DNA from: a virus
Strand: one strand, 5' to 3'
Virus record (IMG/VR): IMGVR_UViG_3300035034_000196
Span: 1 to 24,954 of that record
Length of the DNA: 24,954 nt
Part shown: piece after piece, positions 1-7,719 of the stretch
Layout: every line of letters starts with the position of its first letter
Numbering within the stretch: the stretch's first letter is position 1
Notes under the pieces: generated by a model
What the model was told of the DNA's origin: nothing
What the model saw: only the letters and a program-made list of their open reading frames with translations
Database searches by the model: none
Program-made: the position numbers and the translations under genes

Positions 1-103
1 CCAACGTGAAGTCATCACGCTGGCACATCTGTTCCGCCACAGTCCACGTCGGTGCATTGACGTAGACCGTGTGTCCGTTACGGTCGTCGGCTATGAAGGT
101 CAC
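1..103 (-). CDS. Hypothetical protein, 3' end cut by window edge
   Basis: An open frame begins with GTG at 103 and runs off the left edge (34 codons visible). Its GTG overlaps the TGA stop of the preceding membrane protein gene (GTGA), the overlap style used throughout this genome, which suggests translational coupling. The visible residues begin MTFIADDRNGHTVYV and show no motif I recognise. Only the N-terminus can be described and no function is proposed. Confidence 0.5.
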   Translation of the reverse strand, partial: MTFIADDRNGHTVYVNAPTWTVAEQMCQRDDFTL

Positions 104-519
104 GTGATGCTCGGTGCGCCGGACTTGTTCATGTCCCGTCGCCATAAGCGCAGGCCGAACGTCGCCAGATAGATTGACATGACTGTCGTGCGATACCAGA
201 GTGGTGTAGTTGCGAGCGCATCGAAGCCAGCTTGCGTTGCTGCTTGCGTCCAAGGGATGAACGAAGTTACCATAGGGATAGATAAAATAATCAGCACGAG
301 TTCGTCTTTCCACCCGCTGTTGTTGATGCTCGCCATTTCCCAAGCGTGATCGAAGCCTTCTGATTCGCTTGCGCGTTGTGACTTTGCTGCCTCCCATGCT
401 GCCTTGCCGCGCAGCTTTTCCAATTCGATTTCAGCTTTGAGTTTGTACTTGGTGGCCTTGTACTCAAGCACTGCCCCCACTGTTTGACCTGTTAAGGTCG
501 CTATGATTTTAGCCCACAC
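100..519 (-). CDS. Two-TM membrane protein, holin-like
   Basis: A protein of 139 aa with a charged N-terminal half (many Lys and Glu, probably helical) followed by two hydrophobic segments, around ELVLIILSIPMVTSFIP and WYRTTVMSIYLATFGLRLW. The stretch GFDHAWEMASINNSGWKDE before the first segment resembles small phage membrane proteins often annotated as holins. The start is set at GTG 519 because GAGGAG lies six bases upstream; an in-frame codon further upstream lacks such a site. It overlaps the end of the HNH gene by 11 bases. The function is inferred from topology only. A second holin candidate sits next to the tail fibre, so this one could have another role. Confidence 0.55.
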   Translation of the reverse strand: MWAKIIATLTGQTVGAVLEYKATKYKLKAEIELEKLRGKAAWEAAKSQRASESEGFDHAWEMASINNSGWKDELVLIILSIPMVTSFIPWTQAATQAGFDALATTPLWYRTTVMSIYLATFGLRLWRRDMNKSGAPSIT

Positions 520-844
520 GTTCTCTCTCCTCTCGTCTGTTATAAGTTCTGATGCGATGGCAGTTAGCGCACACCACTTCACATTTCGCTATCTCTGCCT
601 CAATTTTTTCTTTCTTGTACCCTTCCATGTGGCTGACCTGTGCCACCTTAACCGATCCCGGAAGGTGATCAAAGTCCAGAGCGACAGGATTTTCGTTGTA
701 ACCACAATCTACACAGCCAGAGTCGAGTTGTATCTTGTTGAGCATAGCCTTGAATGCAGCCTTGCGCTTTCTATCCCTAACCCTGCGTATGGGCTTGTAA
801 GCGTCGGCCAGCTGCTTCCGTTTCTTTGGACAGCTGCTGGGCAT
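509..844 (-). CDS. HNH endonuclease
   Basis: A 111-aa protein with the zinc-binding HNH architecture: CVDCGY near residue 44, then ALDFDHLPG with the DFDH core, and CEVVCANCHRIRT near the C-terminus. The Cys pairs would bind structural zinc and the His residues the catalytic metal. Such small HNH proteins are common free-standing nicking or homing-type nucleases in T7-like phages. The N-terminal third is Lys/Arg-rich and probably contacts DNA. The start is ATG 844, preceded by GGAGGG seven bases upstream. It lies downstream of a GIY-YIG gene, giving two mobile-type nucleases in a row behind DNA polymerase. Confidence 0.85.
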   Translation of the reverse strand: MPSSCPKKRKQLADAYKPIRRVRDRKRKAAFKAMLNKIQLDSGCVDCGYNENPVALDFDHLPGSVKVAQVSHMEGYKKEKIEAEIAKCEVVCANCHRIRTYNRREERERVG

Positions 845-896
845 CAATGATCCCTCCGAAAGATGCCGCGTGTGCTGCTGAATTTAATTTCAGTTA

Positions 897-1376
897 TCAT
901 GTCGTTTCCTTCAGTTTGTCGATTGAATGAATGGCTTCGTCAAGGTCGATGTAGAACCATTCGCCTTCCCGTCTCCACTTGACGTGGTATGCATGTATAG
1001 CCCGCTCTGCTACGTAGCAGTCCTCGAAGTAGACCGCGTAGTGCAACCGATAGTCACGCTTCGGGCAACCAGTCTGGTAGCCTTTGAGTCGTGACTCAGG
1101 GTTGAACGCTCGGCCTATCTTCAGGAGGTCGGGCCATGAAGGGTGTCCGATGATGTACACGAATCCCTGTCGATTAGTTTCCTCAGCCTTCGCAGCTGTT
1201 GGCACGTCCCTTCCGAAATCGTACAACTGCTTTGCCATCTCCCGTATGGATAGCCGCTCCTCTTTGTTGAGCGCGCTGTATTCCTTACGTCCACCTGCGA
1301 TGTTCTCTGCAAGTTTCCTGATGGCATTGTTCCACGTGTAGTACTCAAGGCGATCGACGGGTTCATACGATTGCAT
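897..1376 (-). CDS. GIY-YIG nuclease-domain protein (T5orf172/MUG113-like)
   Basis: A protein of 159 aa. Residues 71-77 (GFVYIIG) match the GIY half of the GIY-YIG fold, LLKIGRAFNPESRL (about 84-97) matches the KIG...R element of the T5orf172/MUG113 subgroup, and a later AERAIHAYH stretch is typical of the same subgroup. The N-terminal 70 residues are mostly helical and of unknown role. ATG 1376 begins 19 bases after the DNA polymerase stop; the Shine-Dalgarno is weak (GGCGGG very close). The open frame continues upstream into the polymerase gene, but that part is out of frame with it and is not credible. It probably acts as a site-specific nuclease or self-spreading gene. Confidence 0.75.
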   Translation of the reverse strand: MQSYEPVDRLEYYTWNNAIRKLAENIAGGRKEYSALNKEERLSIREMAKQLYDFGRDVPTAAKAEETNRQGFVYIIGHPSWPDLLKIGRAFNPESRLKGYQTGCPKRDYRLHYAVYFEDCYVAERAIHAYHVKWRREGEWFYIDLDEAIHSIDKLKETT

Positions 1377-1395
1377 CCCGCCGATGCCCTGATAC

Positions 1396-3420
1396 TTAGT
1401 GTGTCTCTGCCCACGTGTTACCGATGTCGTAGTCTCCGCCAAGTGGACATCTGAGTCCAAATGCTTCACCTGCGTCGGCAATAGCCTGTGCTGCAATCCG
1501 TCCAACACGGTCGCCTTCTCCTTTCTTCACTGATAGTTGAACCTCGTCGTGGACGTTCAGCAGCGGCAGGACATCAAGCCCTTGTCGTCTGAACTCCTCG
1601 AACATTAGGATGAGTGCTCGCTTCATCACGAGCGCACCTGCTCCTTGGCATAGGAAGTTGAGTGCTGAGTGCTTGGAGCGCACAGGCACACGCCGACCGT
1701 CCAATCCTTTAAGGTAACCCCTTTCGGCAGAGGCATGAACCCGCTTGAGGAGCGCGTCAAACGCTGGTAGGCTTGAAAGCAGTCGTGCTCTTGATCGCTT
1801 GCCAAGCGCAGTAGTTTTGGATCGACGCTTGTTACCTGCGGGGTAGGCTGCGTAGAACTTGGTGGTCTTCGCAACGTCCCACTCACTGATGACGATGGTG
1901 CCGAGGTTGAAGTCTCCGCTTCCGTAGATGAATGCATAGAACCACGTCTTCGCAGTGTCACGTTTAGTGAGTCCCAACGCGATACGGTTTCGAGTATGCA
2001 TGTCAGTGCCATCTGCTTTGTTGCCATCGAGCACCGTCTTAGTGTATGCACCACCATCGAAGCGAGCCAAGAAGTGAGCGAGGATACGCAGCTCAAGAGC
2101 ATCCGCATCACAGCCCACCAAGTCACGGCCAATATCAGCAAGGAATAGAGCACGACACGCAGTGCCATACGGCTTGCCAGTCTTAGGTACTTGACCAAGG
2201 TTAGGACCAAAGTGAGACATCCGTCCTGTGCCTGTTCCCAAGGGGTCAACACGTCCATAAATCCTCCCGTCTGGTTGCACAGCTTTCAGCCATGCCTGCT
2301 TACCTTCTGCCAGTTGCGAGAGTCGCTTCTGTACCATGAGGTAGTCAGTGATCGTCTTCGTCTCGTCGAACGGTAGGGTGCCGAGAGTTTCCTCGTCGAT
2401 CTTTGCGCGCCCTTCCTTCGTGAGTTCCGATGGTTCCCAATCGTACTTCCAGCGCAGTCGGTTCTCGATCTGCACACGGGAGCCGGGGTTAAAGGGTATC
2501 AACTTGATCGGCTGATGTTCCGCACAAGTCTCACTCCAGTAACCCCGCTGCTCCTCTCCTTTGTACTTGCGAGTCACGGCTCCGAGTGCGGACACCTTAA
2601 AGCGACGATGAGGTTTCGCTGGTGTCTTACGCTTGCCATCCTTGGTAAAGAATGGAGCGAACGCTTCTCGTGCCTCGTTCTCAAGTACATGTAGTCTGGT
2701 GTACAACTCAGCGGCCAGCTTCTCTGCTGCCTCTACGTCGAAGCGCACACCACAACGCTCTTGCCAGCAGATGATCTCCGCTGTTGCCAACTCCATCTCG
2801 ACTGCGATGGGGCAATGTTCCAACCTCGCTTCCATGAATTCAATCACAGCTACGTTGGCCAGACAATCATCGACACAGTAGTCGTCCATCGTCTGAGTGA
2901 ATGGCATGGTCTTCCATGTGTGACCGAAGTCTTTAGGATCGAAGTGTGTCTTCAATGCCTTGCCCACACGGATAGCCCAGTCCTTCAAAGTCTGACTTCC
3001 CGGTCGCATCTTGTCGAAGCCGGGTCGATCCTTTCGTTTGTTCGCGAAGTCTTTGTCCCTCAGGTTCGGTACCGCGAGCTTGCCGAGTACCTTGCTGTCG
3101 AACTGATCGCTGGCTGCGAGTTCTAAGTCCACACCCATGATGTATTCTATCGCTGGCGTATCGTAGCCGATGATGTTGTGTCCACCTACGTACTCACCTT
3201 GTAGGAATTTGACGGCATCCTTCAGTGTCCCATTGCGAGGGGTAGGTGTCGTCGTGTAGTCACCGTCGAGGTCTTGATAGAACTCGTGATCGGTGAAGCG
3301 CAAGATCGCATTTGCATTGGCGCGATCCACTACGTTGATGCAGTGTATCTTCGTGATCTCCTCGCCTGCCTTGCATTGCCCCGGCAGTAAGCCGTCTGAT
3401 TCTAAGTCGAAAACTTTCAT
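1396..3420 (-). CDS. T7-like DNA polymerase (family A) with 3'-5' exonuclease
   Basis: A 674-aa protein aligning by eye over its whole length with T7 gp5. Exonuclease motifs: FDLESDGLL at the N-terminus (Exo I Asp/Glu), GGHNIIGYD (Exo II) and DYCVDDCLANV (Exo III). Polymerase motifs: CDADALELRILAHF (motif A), AKTWFYAFIYGSGD (motif B, keeping the Lys and both Tyr of T7) and NVHDEVQLSV near residue 625 (motif C). A Lys/Arg-rich insertion before FNPGSR sits where T7 has its thioredoxin-binding loop and is shorter. ATG 3420 follows GGAGAGACAG. It copies phage DNA with the helicase-primase encoded upstream. Its first 54 codons overlap the preceding gene in another frame. Confidence 0.97.
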   Translation of the reverse strand: MKVFDLESDGLLPGQCKAGEEITKIHCINVVDRANANAILRFTDHEFYQDLDGDYTTTPTPRNGTLKDAVKFLQGEYVGGHNIIGYDTPAIEYIMGVDLELAASDQFDSKVLGKLAVPNLRDKDFANKRKDRPGFDKMRPGSQTLKDWAIRVGKALKTHFDPKDFGHTWKTMPFTQTMDDYCVDDCLANVAVIEFMEARLEHCPIAVEMELATAEIICWQERCGVRFDVEAAEKLAAELYTRLHVLENEAREAFAPFFTKDGKRKTPAKPHRRFKVSALGAVTRKYKGEEQRGYWSETCAEHQPIKLIPFNPGSRVQIENRLRWKYDWEPSELTKEGRAKIDEETLGTLPFDETKTITDYLMVQKRLSQLAEGKQAWLKAVQPDGRIYGRVDPLGTGTGRMSHFGPNLGQVPKTGKPYGTACRALFLADIGRDLVGCDADALELRILAHFLARFDGGAYTKTVLDGNKADGTDMHTRNRIALGLTKRDTAKTWFYAFIYGSGDFNLGTIVISEWDVAKTTKFYAAYPAGNKRRSKTTALGKRSRARLLSSLPAFDALLKRVHASAERGYLKGLDGRRVPVRSKHSALNFLCQGAGALVMKRALILMFEEFRRQGLDVLPLLNVHDEVQLSVKKGEGDRVGRIAAQAIADAGEAFGLRCPLGGDYDIGNTWAETH

Positions 3421-3670
3421 CTGTCTCTCCTGTAACGGTCGAGGTGTTTGTGCCTGACTGCGCTACGTGACGTGCGTTAAATAATCTACGGAATGCGAAC
3501 GAACGGATGAGACTAACCGCTACGAAAATAGCAGTCAGTCCCATGTTGTCCGTGATCGTGATGGCATAGCCGAACAGTGGGTACACCACCTGTCCAATGC
3601 CAACGCTGATCGCATAGCCGATGAAGGTATTAGTTGCCGCTTCTAACAGCGACATGATCTTCGTCTGCAT
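3260..3670 (-). CDS. DUF7220-like small membrane protein
   Basis: The N-terminal 70 residues (MSLLEAATNTFIGYAISVG..., VVYPLFGYAI, then SLIRSFAFRRLFN) match the pattern of a widespread phage family I know as DUF7220: an amphipathic start, two membrane helices and a closing R-S-x-x-x-R-R-L-F-N. Its function is unknown. ATG 3670 has AAGGA eight bases upstream; an internal ATG at 3655 is the alternative. The frame does not stop after RRLFN, where I would expect the family to end. It continues about 65 residues, overlapping the DNA polymerase start by 161 bases with a basic, low-complexity tail. The extension may be accidental or may couple translation of the two genes. Confidence 0.65.
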   Translation of the reverse strand: MQTKIMSLLEAATNTFIGYAISVGIGQVVYPLFGYAITITDNMGLTAIFVAVSLIRSFAFRRLFNARHVAQSGTNTSTVTGETDESFRLRIRRLTAGAMQGRRGDHEDTLHQRSGSRQCKCDLALHRSRVLSRPRR

Positions 3671-3935
3671 TTTCCAATTCCTTTTCGAGATGGGCCAACG
3701 CTCTCCATGCGACAGCATCCCAGTCACCGTCCACCACGTGACGCATCAGTGCATCAAGCTCGTCGCCTGACTTACTGCGGTCCCAGTGTAAGGGTTTGCC
3801 GGGGTTGTGCTGATCGTTGCCCGCCTTCGACAGCTTCGCTACAGCTGCCAGTGCCCGAGGGAAGTACGCAATGACACCCGAGTAGATCGGTATGCCTTTG
3901 CGCTCCTTCGGGTCCGTACCGAGGATGCTACTCAT
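3630..3935 (-). CDS. dATP/dGTP diphosphohydrolase-like protein (DUF5664 type)
   Basis: A 101-aa protein with the hallmark sequence of a common phage family: KERKGIPIYSGVIAYFP, then GNDQHNPGKPLHWDRSKSGDELDALMRH, and AWRALAHLEKEL. I recognise this as the DUF5664 / dATP-dGTP diphosphohydrolase N-terminal family, related to nucleotide-pool hydrolases. Conserved Glu, Asp and His in the central segment are plausible metal or substrate ligands. ATG 3933-3935 overlaps the TGA of primase-helicase by one base, so translation is probably coupled. Placed between the helicase-primase and DNA polymerase, it fits a role in nucleotide metabolism during replication. The enzyme activity is inferred from family resemblance. 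Confidence 0.75.
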   Translation of the reverse strand: MSSILGTDPKERKGIPIYSGVIAYFPRALAAVAKLSKAGNDQHNPGKPLHWDRSKSGDELDALMRHVVDGDWDAVAWRALAHLEKELENADEDHVAVRSGN

Positions 3936-5578
3936 CAGTATTCTCCATCGTCATTAGCTTCAAAGCCGTGAGATTTAGCTGATCCACGGGCATCAGGTAT
4001 TGGACATTCATCAAGCAGCCCGGTGGTCGTGGAGTATTTGAGTCCCACTCGCAGGCCCGCCGCGTCTCCCGTATATCTGTCTTTAAGGCACCGCAGCACC
4101 GTAACTCCTGATTCATCTTGCTTGTCCCTCTCGATCCCGAACAGAAAGTGTGACCAGTAGGCAATCGAACGTGACCCTCGGAATTGTTTCTCCAAGACTC
4201 GTCCGCCTTCCTCATGCGCCTTGCCTTCAGGGGTAGACAGATGGCTCACGTAGTAAATCGTGCATTCAAGCTCTTGACACAGTGACGAGAGTTCCGCCAT
4301 GATCTTGTCGATGGCAACACGCTCACTCACATCCTCACCAATGGCAGATGCCAGTGCGGTAAGGTGGTCGAGAAAGATGTCGCGAACTCCAAGTCCACGT
4401 ACCATGTACCTGATCTTCTGCTTGATGACATCGAATGACATCGAACCGAAGTGATCGTATAGGTACACCTTGCCGTCGAGACTTGCGAGTGTTCCGCGCA
4501 GTTCATCACGGTCATACTCAACGTCAGGTACATGCACACGCACGCCCATCATCATGCCAGCCAGAGTCTTCGCCGTCATAGACGGTGGCTCCTCCAACAT
4601 GATAAGACCTACGGGTACATCCTCCGTCTCGATGATGTGCTTCGCGATCTGCTTGAACACCGTGCTCTTGCCACACCCAGTACCACCTCCGAATCCATAC
4701 AATTCTCCGAACCTCCGTCCGTATGTACGATCCGTCAGTGCTGGCCACGGCCATGCACGTCCCTGCTCGATGTCCATTGCTGCCTTGTCGGCAACCTCCG
4801 AGATGGAGATGACACCGTCAGGTCGATAGGCTTTCGCATCCCACATTGCGGAGATGATTGCCTTGCCCTTCCCGTTCATCAGACACTCGTTCGCATCCTT
4901 CAGTGGTAGCTGTGCGATGAATGCCTTGCCCGGTGACAGTAGTGCAGCACACTCAGCGGCAGCCTCACGACCCGGCTTGTCCATGTCGAACATGAAGATG
5001 ACCTTCTCGTACGACTCAAGCCACTCGATCTGTTTGCCGATTGATTTGGCTGCCCCTTGCGCACCGTTAGGTATGCTCACGACAGGCCATTTGTTCTGCT
5101 GCATTTGCGACACAGTTAGCGCGTCGATCTCTCCCTCGGTGACGACAAGCATCTTGCCTCCGTCACGCCACAGGTGTTGACCGAACAGATCTGCCTTCTT
5201 GGGTTCGCCAGCGAACATGAAGTTCTTCTTCGCGTCACGAATCTTCTGGGCTACGATGTTCCCCTTCGAGTCACAGTAGTTGGCAACCTGCACAGTCACG
5301 CCGCGCATCTCACCTACACCGTACTTGAAGTGGCGACATGTCTCCTCGTCAATGCCACGCTTCGGTAGTCCACGGTACTCGAACTCAAGCAGGCTCGTTG
5401 CCTTCTTGGGTGCGCCGACTGAGGGTGCCATGTTGGTGCTACCCTCCGCCCGCTCGCTGTGTCCACATGAGAAACAGTAAGCGCCTCCGTCGTCGTACCT
5501 TGCGAGGTTGTCCCCGCTGTTGTCCCCTCCGTTCTCGACACACTTGGGACAGGCTTCTTTATCTACGACGTTTGCCAT
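3935..5578 (-). CDS. T7 gp4-like DNA primase-helicase
   Basis: A 547-aa bifunctional replication protein. Zinc-binding domain: C10, C13, C35 and C38. TOPRIM primase: VVTEGEIDALTV and FMFDMDKPGREA. Helicase: Walker A GGTGCGKST, Walker B DIFLDHLTAL, the YYVSHLS motif, the QFRGSRSIAYWS segment that matches the T7 arginine-finger region, and LRCLKDRYTGD. The start is ATG 5578 because GAGGAG lies six bases upstream; an upstream in-frame codon at 5614 lacks a ribosome site and would lengthen the overlap with the 50-aa gene. It unwinds DNA and makes primers for the DNA polymerase encoded just downstream, as in T7 genes 4 and 5. Confidence 0.97.
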   Translation of the reverse strand: MANVVDKEACPKCVENGGDNSGDNLARYDDGGAYCFSCGHSERAEGSTNMAPSVGAPKKATSLLEFEYRGLPKRGIDEETCRHFKYGVGEMRGVTVQVANYCDSKGNIVAQKIRDAKKNFMFAGEPKKADLFGQHLWRDGGKMLVVTEGEIDALTVSQMQQNKWPVVSIPNGAQGAAKSIGKQIEWLESYEKVIFMFDMDKPGREAAAECAALLSPGKAFIAQLPLKDANECLMNGKGKAIISAMWDAKAYRPDGVISISEVADKAAMDIEQGRAWPWPALTDRTYGRRFGELYGFGGGTGCGKSTVFKQIAKHIIETEDVPVGLIMLEEPPSMTAKTLAGMMMGVRVHVPDVEYDRDELRGTLASLDGKVYLYDHFGSMSFDVIKQKIRYMVRGLGVRDIFLDHLTALASAIGEDVSERVAIDKIMAELSSLCQELECTIYYVSHLSTPEGKAHEEGGRVLEKQFRGSRSIAYWSHFLFGIERDKQDESGVTVLRCLKDRYTGDAAGLRVGLKYSTTTGLLDECPIPDARGSAKSHGFEANDDGEY

Positions 5579-5711
5579 TCCCTGCTCCTCGTGCGTTGGT
5601 GGTCCAGCCACCATACGTCTTTGTCTTCTGCTTCAGTGCCCGCTTGATTGCGGGGACGAGTGGGTGCGTGGCGTTAGCCAACACAGCACCCTCGAATGCT
5701 ACTCGCATCAT
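5559..5711 (-). CDS. Small basic hypothetical protein
   Basis: A 50-aa protein ending in NARGAGNGKRRR, with many Lys and Arg in the C-terminal half. ATG 5711 overlaps the stop of the preceding gene as ATGA, and its end overlaps the primase-helicase start by 20 bases. This tight packing in the replication operon supports it as a real gene. No family is recognised; nucleic-acid binding is possible from its charge alone. Confidence 0.55.
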   Translation of the reverse strand: MMRVAFEGAVLANATHPLVPAIKRALKQKTKTYGGWTTNARGAGNGKRRR

Positions 5712-6019
5712 CGTGCAAGAAGACCGGACAGTGCTTGTGCACGTGTCAACATCTTGATGCTTCGATTCATCAGAGTTGCTGCTGCGTGCTGAATCTCTGC
5801 CTTCGAGGCGTACCGTGCGAGACGATAACCTTCCGTAGTGCCAATCGCTAAACAAGGATAGGCATTGCAGATGCGACGTGTCATCACGCCAGTCAGTCCA
5901 GTGTTGTGTGTGATCTCACCTTGCGTAACGTACCGTGTCTGTAGCATCAGGTAGTCGCGTAAGATTCCATACTCACAGTAGACTGCGAGGTTCTCGGTTG
6001 TTCGTTGTGCTTGTGCCAT
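5708..6019 (-). CDS. Predicted winged-helix-like protein of the replication operon
   Basis: A 103-aa protein. The stretch RYVTQGEITHNTGLTGVMTRRICNAYP reads as a helix-turn-helix pair, followed by a short wing-like IGTTEGYRLARYA and a C-terminal helix with SKAEIQHAAATLMNR. Similar small proteins sit in replication modules of other phages. Two ATGs are possible (6025 and 6019). The second is preferred because GAGGAG lies eight bases before it and only two before the first. It is probably DNA-binding, but the target is unknown. Confidence 0.6.
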   Translation of the reverse strand: MAQAQRTTENLAVYCEYGILRDYLMLQTRYVTQGEITHNTGLTGVMTRRICNAYPCLAIGTTEGYRLARYASKAEIQHAAATLMNRSIKMLTRAQALSGLLAR

Positions 6020-6080
6020 GTTCATCTCTCCTCAGGGATGGTTGTTAAATTAGTTGGGGCATTGCACCCCGTCGTCAGCT

Positions 6081-6521
6081 CTATGGCTGCATGATCTTTT
6101 CCCACCACTCAAGTGTATCGAATGAGGGGCACGCCTTGCTCACGTTGGGTAGGTCACGATGACCGACGACCTTCGCGTCAGGGTGCAGTTTCTTCAGGTC
6201 TTTGACGAGACGTTCGAGAGTCTTCCACTGGAATGCAGTGTAGTTTCCTTCTGGTGTCTTGCCGTCTGACTCAACACCACCAATCAGGCAGATGCCTATA
6301 CTTACGTGGTTGAATCCTCTTGCATGTGCTCCGGGTACATCGTGTGGACGACCCGTCTGTTGTTCGCCATCACGCTTGATGACGTAGTGATAACCAATGT
6401 CCATGAATCCACGCTGCCTATGCCAGCGGCGTATGTCTGCGACATCAAAGTCTTGGTCTTCCTTTGTGGCTGAGCAATGAACGACGATGTAGTTGACTGC
6501 CTTCAGCTTCTTCCAGTTCAT
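6081..6521 (-). CDS. N-acetylmuramoyl-L-alanine amidase (T7 lysozyme type)
   Basis: A 146-aa protein matching T7 gp3.5 along its length. Zinc ligands are H15 (in VVHCSATK), H121 and C131 (in KACPSFD). Tyr44 (in DIGYHYVIKRDG) and Lys129 correspond to the T7 catalytic Tyr46 and Lys128. The enzyme cleaves the amide bond between N-acetylmuramic acid and L-alanine in peptidoglycan. T7 lysozyme also binds and inhibits the phage RNA polymerase; whether this one does cannot be seen. ATG 6521 overlaps the stop of the resolvase gene as ATGA. There is no signal peptide. A short hairpin lies just after the stop at about 6056-6070. Confidence 0.95.
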   Translation of the reverse strand: MNWKKLKAVNYIVVHCSATKEDQDFDVADIRRWHRQRGFMDIGYHYVIKRDGEQQTGRPHDVPGAHARGFNHVSIGICLIGGVESDGKTPEGNYTAFQWKTLERLVKDLKKLHPDAKVVGHRDLPNVSKACPSFDTLEWWEKIMQP

Positions 6522-6949
6522 AACGGTTCAATACGAATCCTTGTATGTGGTTCCTCGTCCGGATGCTGCCATCTCTTGAGAGCGTTCAGCTCTGTGATCT
6601 GGTCGTCATCATTCCAGTAACCCTTCAGCTCGATCTTCTTGATGCCTGTTACAGCGTCGAGTATTGCTTTGCAGTGATTGTCTACATCACCGCGTGGGTT
6701 CTGGCGCTTGGTAGTCTTCGGCTTGTGACACACGAATTCAATCGTGGCACGTAGGTTGCCGAGCAACGCTGGCTGGCGTGACTTGGGTATTGCCTTGTCC
6801 GCAAGATCACGATACGCCTTGTACGTCTTGGTGTAGTATGTCCCCCATCGAGTGACACGGGGACGGGAGGCAGGTGTAGGTGGGAAGGGCAGACGAATGG
6901 TGAATCCACCATCCGACTCCCTCGTGACCACCTTAGAATTCTTCGCCAT
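6518..6949 (-). CDS. RusA-like Holliday junction resolvase
   Basis: A 143-aa protein with RusA-family features: an N-terminal TIRLPFPPTPASRPR strand and turn, NPRGDVDNHCKAILDAV with D88 and D90, and a later WNDDDQITEL supplying further acidic metal ligands. These match the catalytic aspartates of E. coli RusA. The product should cut four-way junctions in replicating phage DNA. It occupies the position between SSB and lysozyme where T7 encodes the unrelated endonuclease I (gene 3), suggesting functional replacement. ATG 6949 overlaps the SSB end by 17 bases. Only a GAGG abuts the start, so coupling with SSB translation is likely; a longer upstream frame overlaps SSB and is not credible. Confidence 0.88.
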   Translation of the reverse strand: MAKNSKVVTRESDGGFTIRLPFPPTPASRPRVTRWGTYYTKTYKAYRDLADKAIPKSRQPALLGNLRATIEFVCHKPKTTKRQNPRGDVDNHCKAILDAVTGIKKIELKGYWNDDDQITELNALKRWQHPDEEPHTRIRIEPL

Positions 6950-7577
6950 CCTCGTCGTCGCCAGACTGAGGAGTAAATCCTTCCGAGCCTGCTTCGCCAA
7001 CGTAAGCGTCGTCTTCTTCACCGAAGCCAAAGTCTCCACCGCTCTTGCTCTGTCCGGAGACGAGCTTGAGTATCTGTACAGCCTGACAACGCAGCGACAG
7101 ACCGAACATCTTGGTCGTCTCCATGTAGTAAGGGAATACTTCAGCGGAAATCTTCGCTTCACTGCCAGTCCACGGGTTCACACCCTCGGCTACTGGTTGT
7201 GCCTGTCCGTCGAACAAGCGGGGCTGTTGATCCCACGACTTTGTCTTCGTCTTGACCTTCGCCTTCAGCTTGAACTTGAAGATGATGCGTCCAGTCTCCT
7301 CGCCTTCGTCATCCACTTCTTCCTCGTAGAGATCAGCACGCCCAGCTTTCTTCAGCTTGGCAGTGTTCAACTCGTCGGGGTTCAACTCGATGTATGCATC
7401 CATGATGCGGTTGAGGTCTGCGATGAGTGCGTTAGCCTCGTCACTGTCCGCTGGTAGTGCGAACTTGGTGTGGTACTCACCGTCCGGCTTCACGAACTTC
7501 GTGTCCGGTTCAATCAGATGCGGGTACACAAGCACACCGCGTGGTGTGGTGAGCCACTCGTAGTTAGTCTTCGCCAT
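6933..7577 (-). CDS. T7 gp2.5-like single-stranded DNA-binding protein
   Basis: A 214-aa protein with the features of the gp2.5 group: an N-terminal segment LTTPRGVLVYPHL, a central OB-fold-like region (FKFKLKAKVKTKT, PRLFDGQ) and a strongly acidic C-terminal tail rich in Asp, Glu and Gly that ends in Phe, as in T7 gp2.5. In T7 the acidic tail with its terminal aromatic residue contacts DNA polymerase and the helicase. ATG 7577 follows AGGAG nine bases upstream. It is the first large gene of the replication block and precedes the resolvase. Confidence 0.85.
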   Translation of the reverse strand: MAKTNYEWLTTPRGVLVYPHLIEPDTKFVKPDGEYHTKFALPADSDEANALIADLNRIMDAYIELNPDELNTAKLKKAGRADLYEEEVDDEGEETGRIIFKFKLKAKVKTKTKSWDQQPRLFDGQAQPVAEGVNPWTGSEAKISAEVFPYYMETTKMFGLSLRCQAVQILKLVSGQSKSGGDFGFGEEDDAYVGEAGSEGFTPQSGDDEDGEEF

Positions 7578-7719
7578 CTTCAATTTCTCCTGCTATTTGT
7601 GCCAACACGAGGTCAGCGTTAAGTCCAGCGTTGTTAAGCGCCATGTATGTGTCTGTCGCAAGCGTACCTGTGTCAGCGTACTCTTTCTCAGCTTGCTTGA
7701 GTAGTCCCTTCGTTGTCAC
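7564..7719 (-). CDS. Small acidic hypothetical protein
   Basis: A 51-aa protein beginning with GTG 7719, with AAGGAG six bases upstream and a GTGA overlap with the previous stop. It ends inside the first codons of SSB, a 14-base overlap. The sequence (KGLLKQAEKEYADTG...LAQIAGEIEDGED) looks helical and acidic. No family is recognised. The good ribosome site and overlap on both sides support expression together with SSB. Confidence 0.65.
   Translation of the reverse strand: MTTKGLLKQAEKEYADTGTLATDTYMALNNAGLNADLVLAQIAGEIEDGED

Noticed and set aside
5764-5770. CTGATGA inside the winged-helix-like gene
   Set aside because: It lies in coding sequence, with no flanking hairpins and no GAAA at a suitable place.
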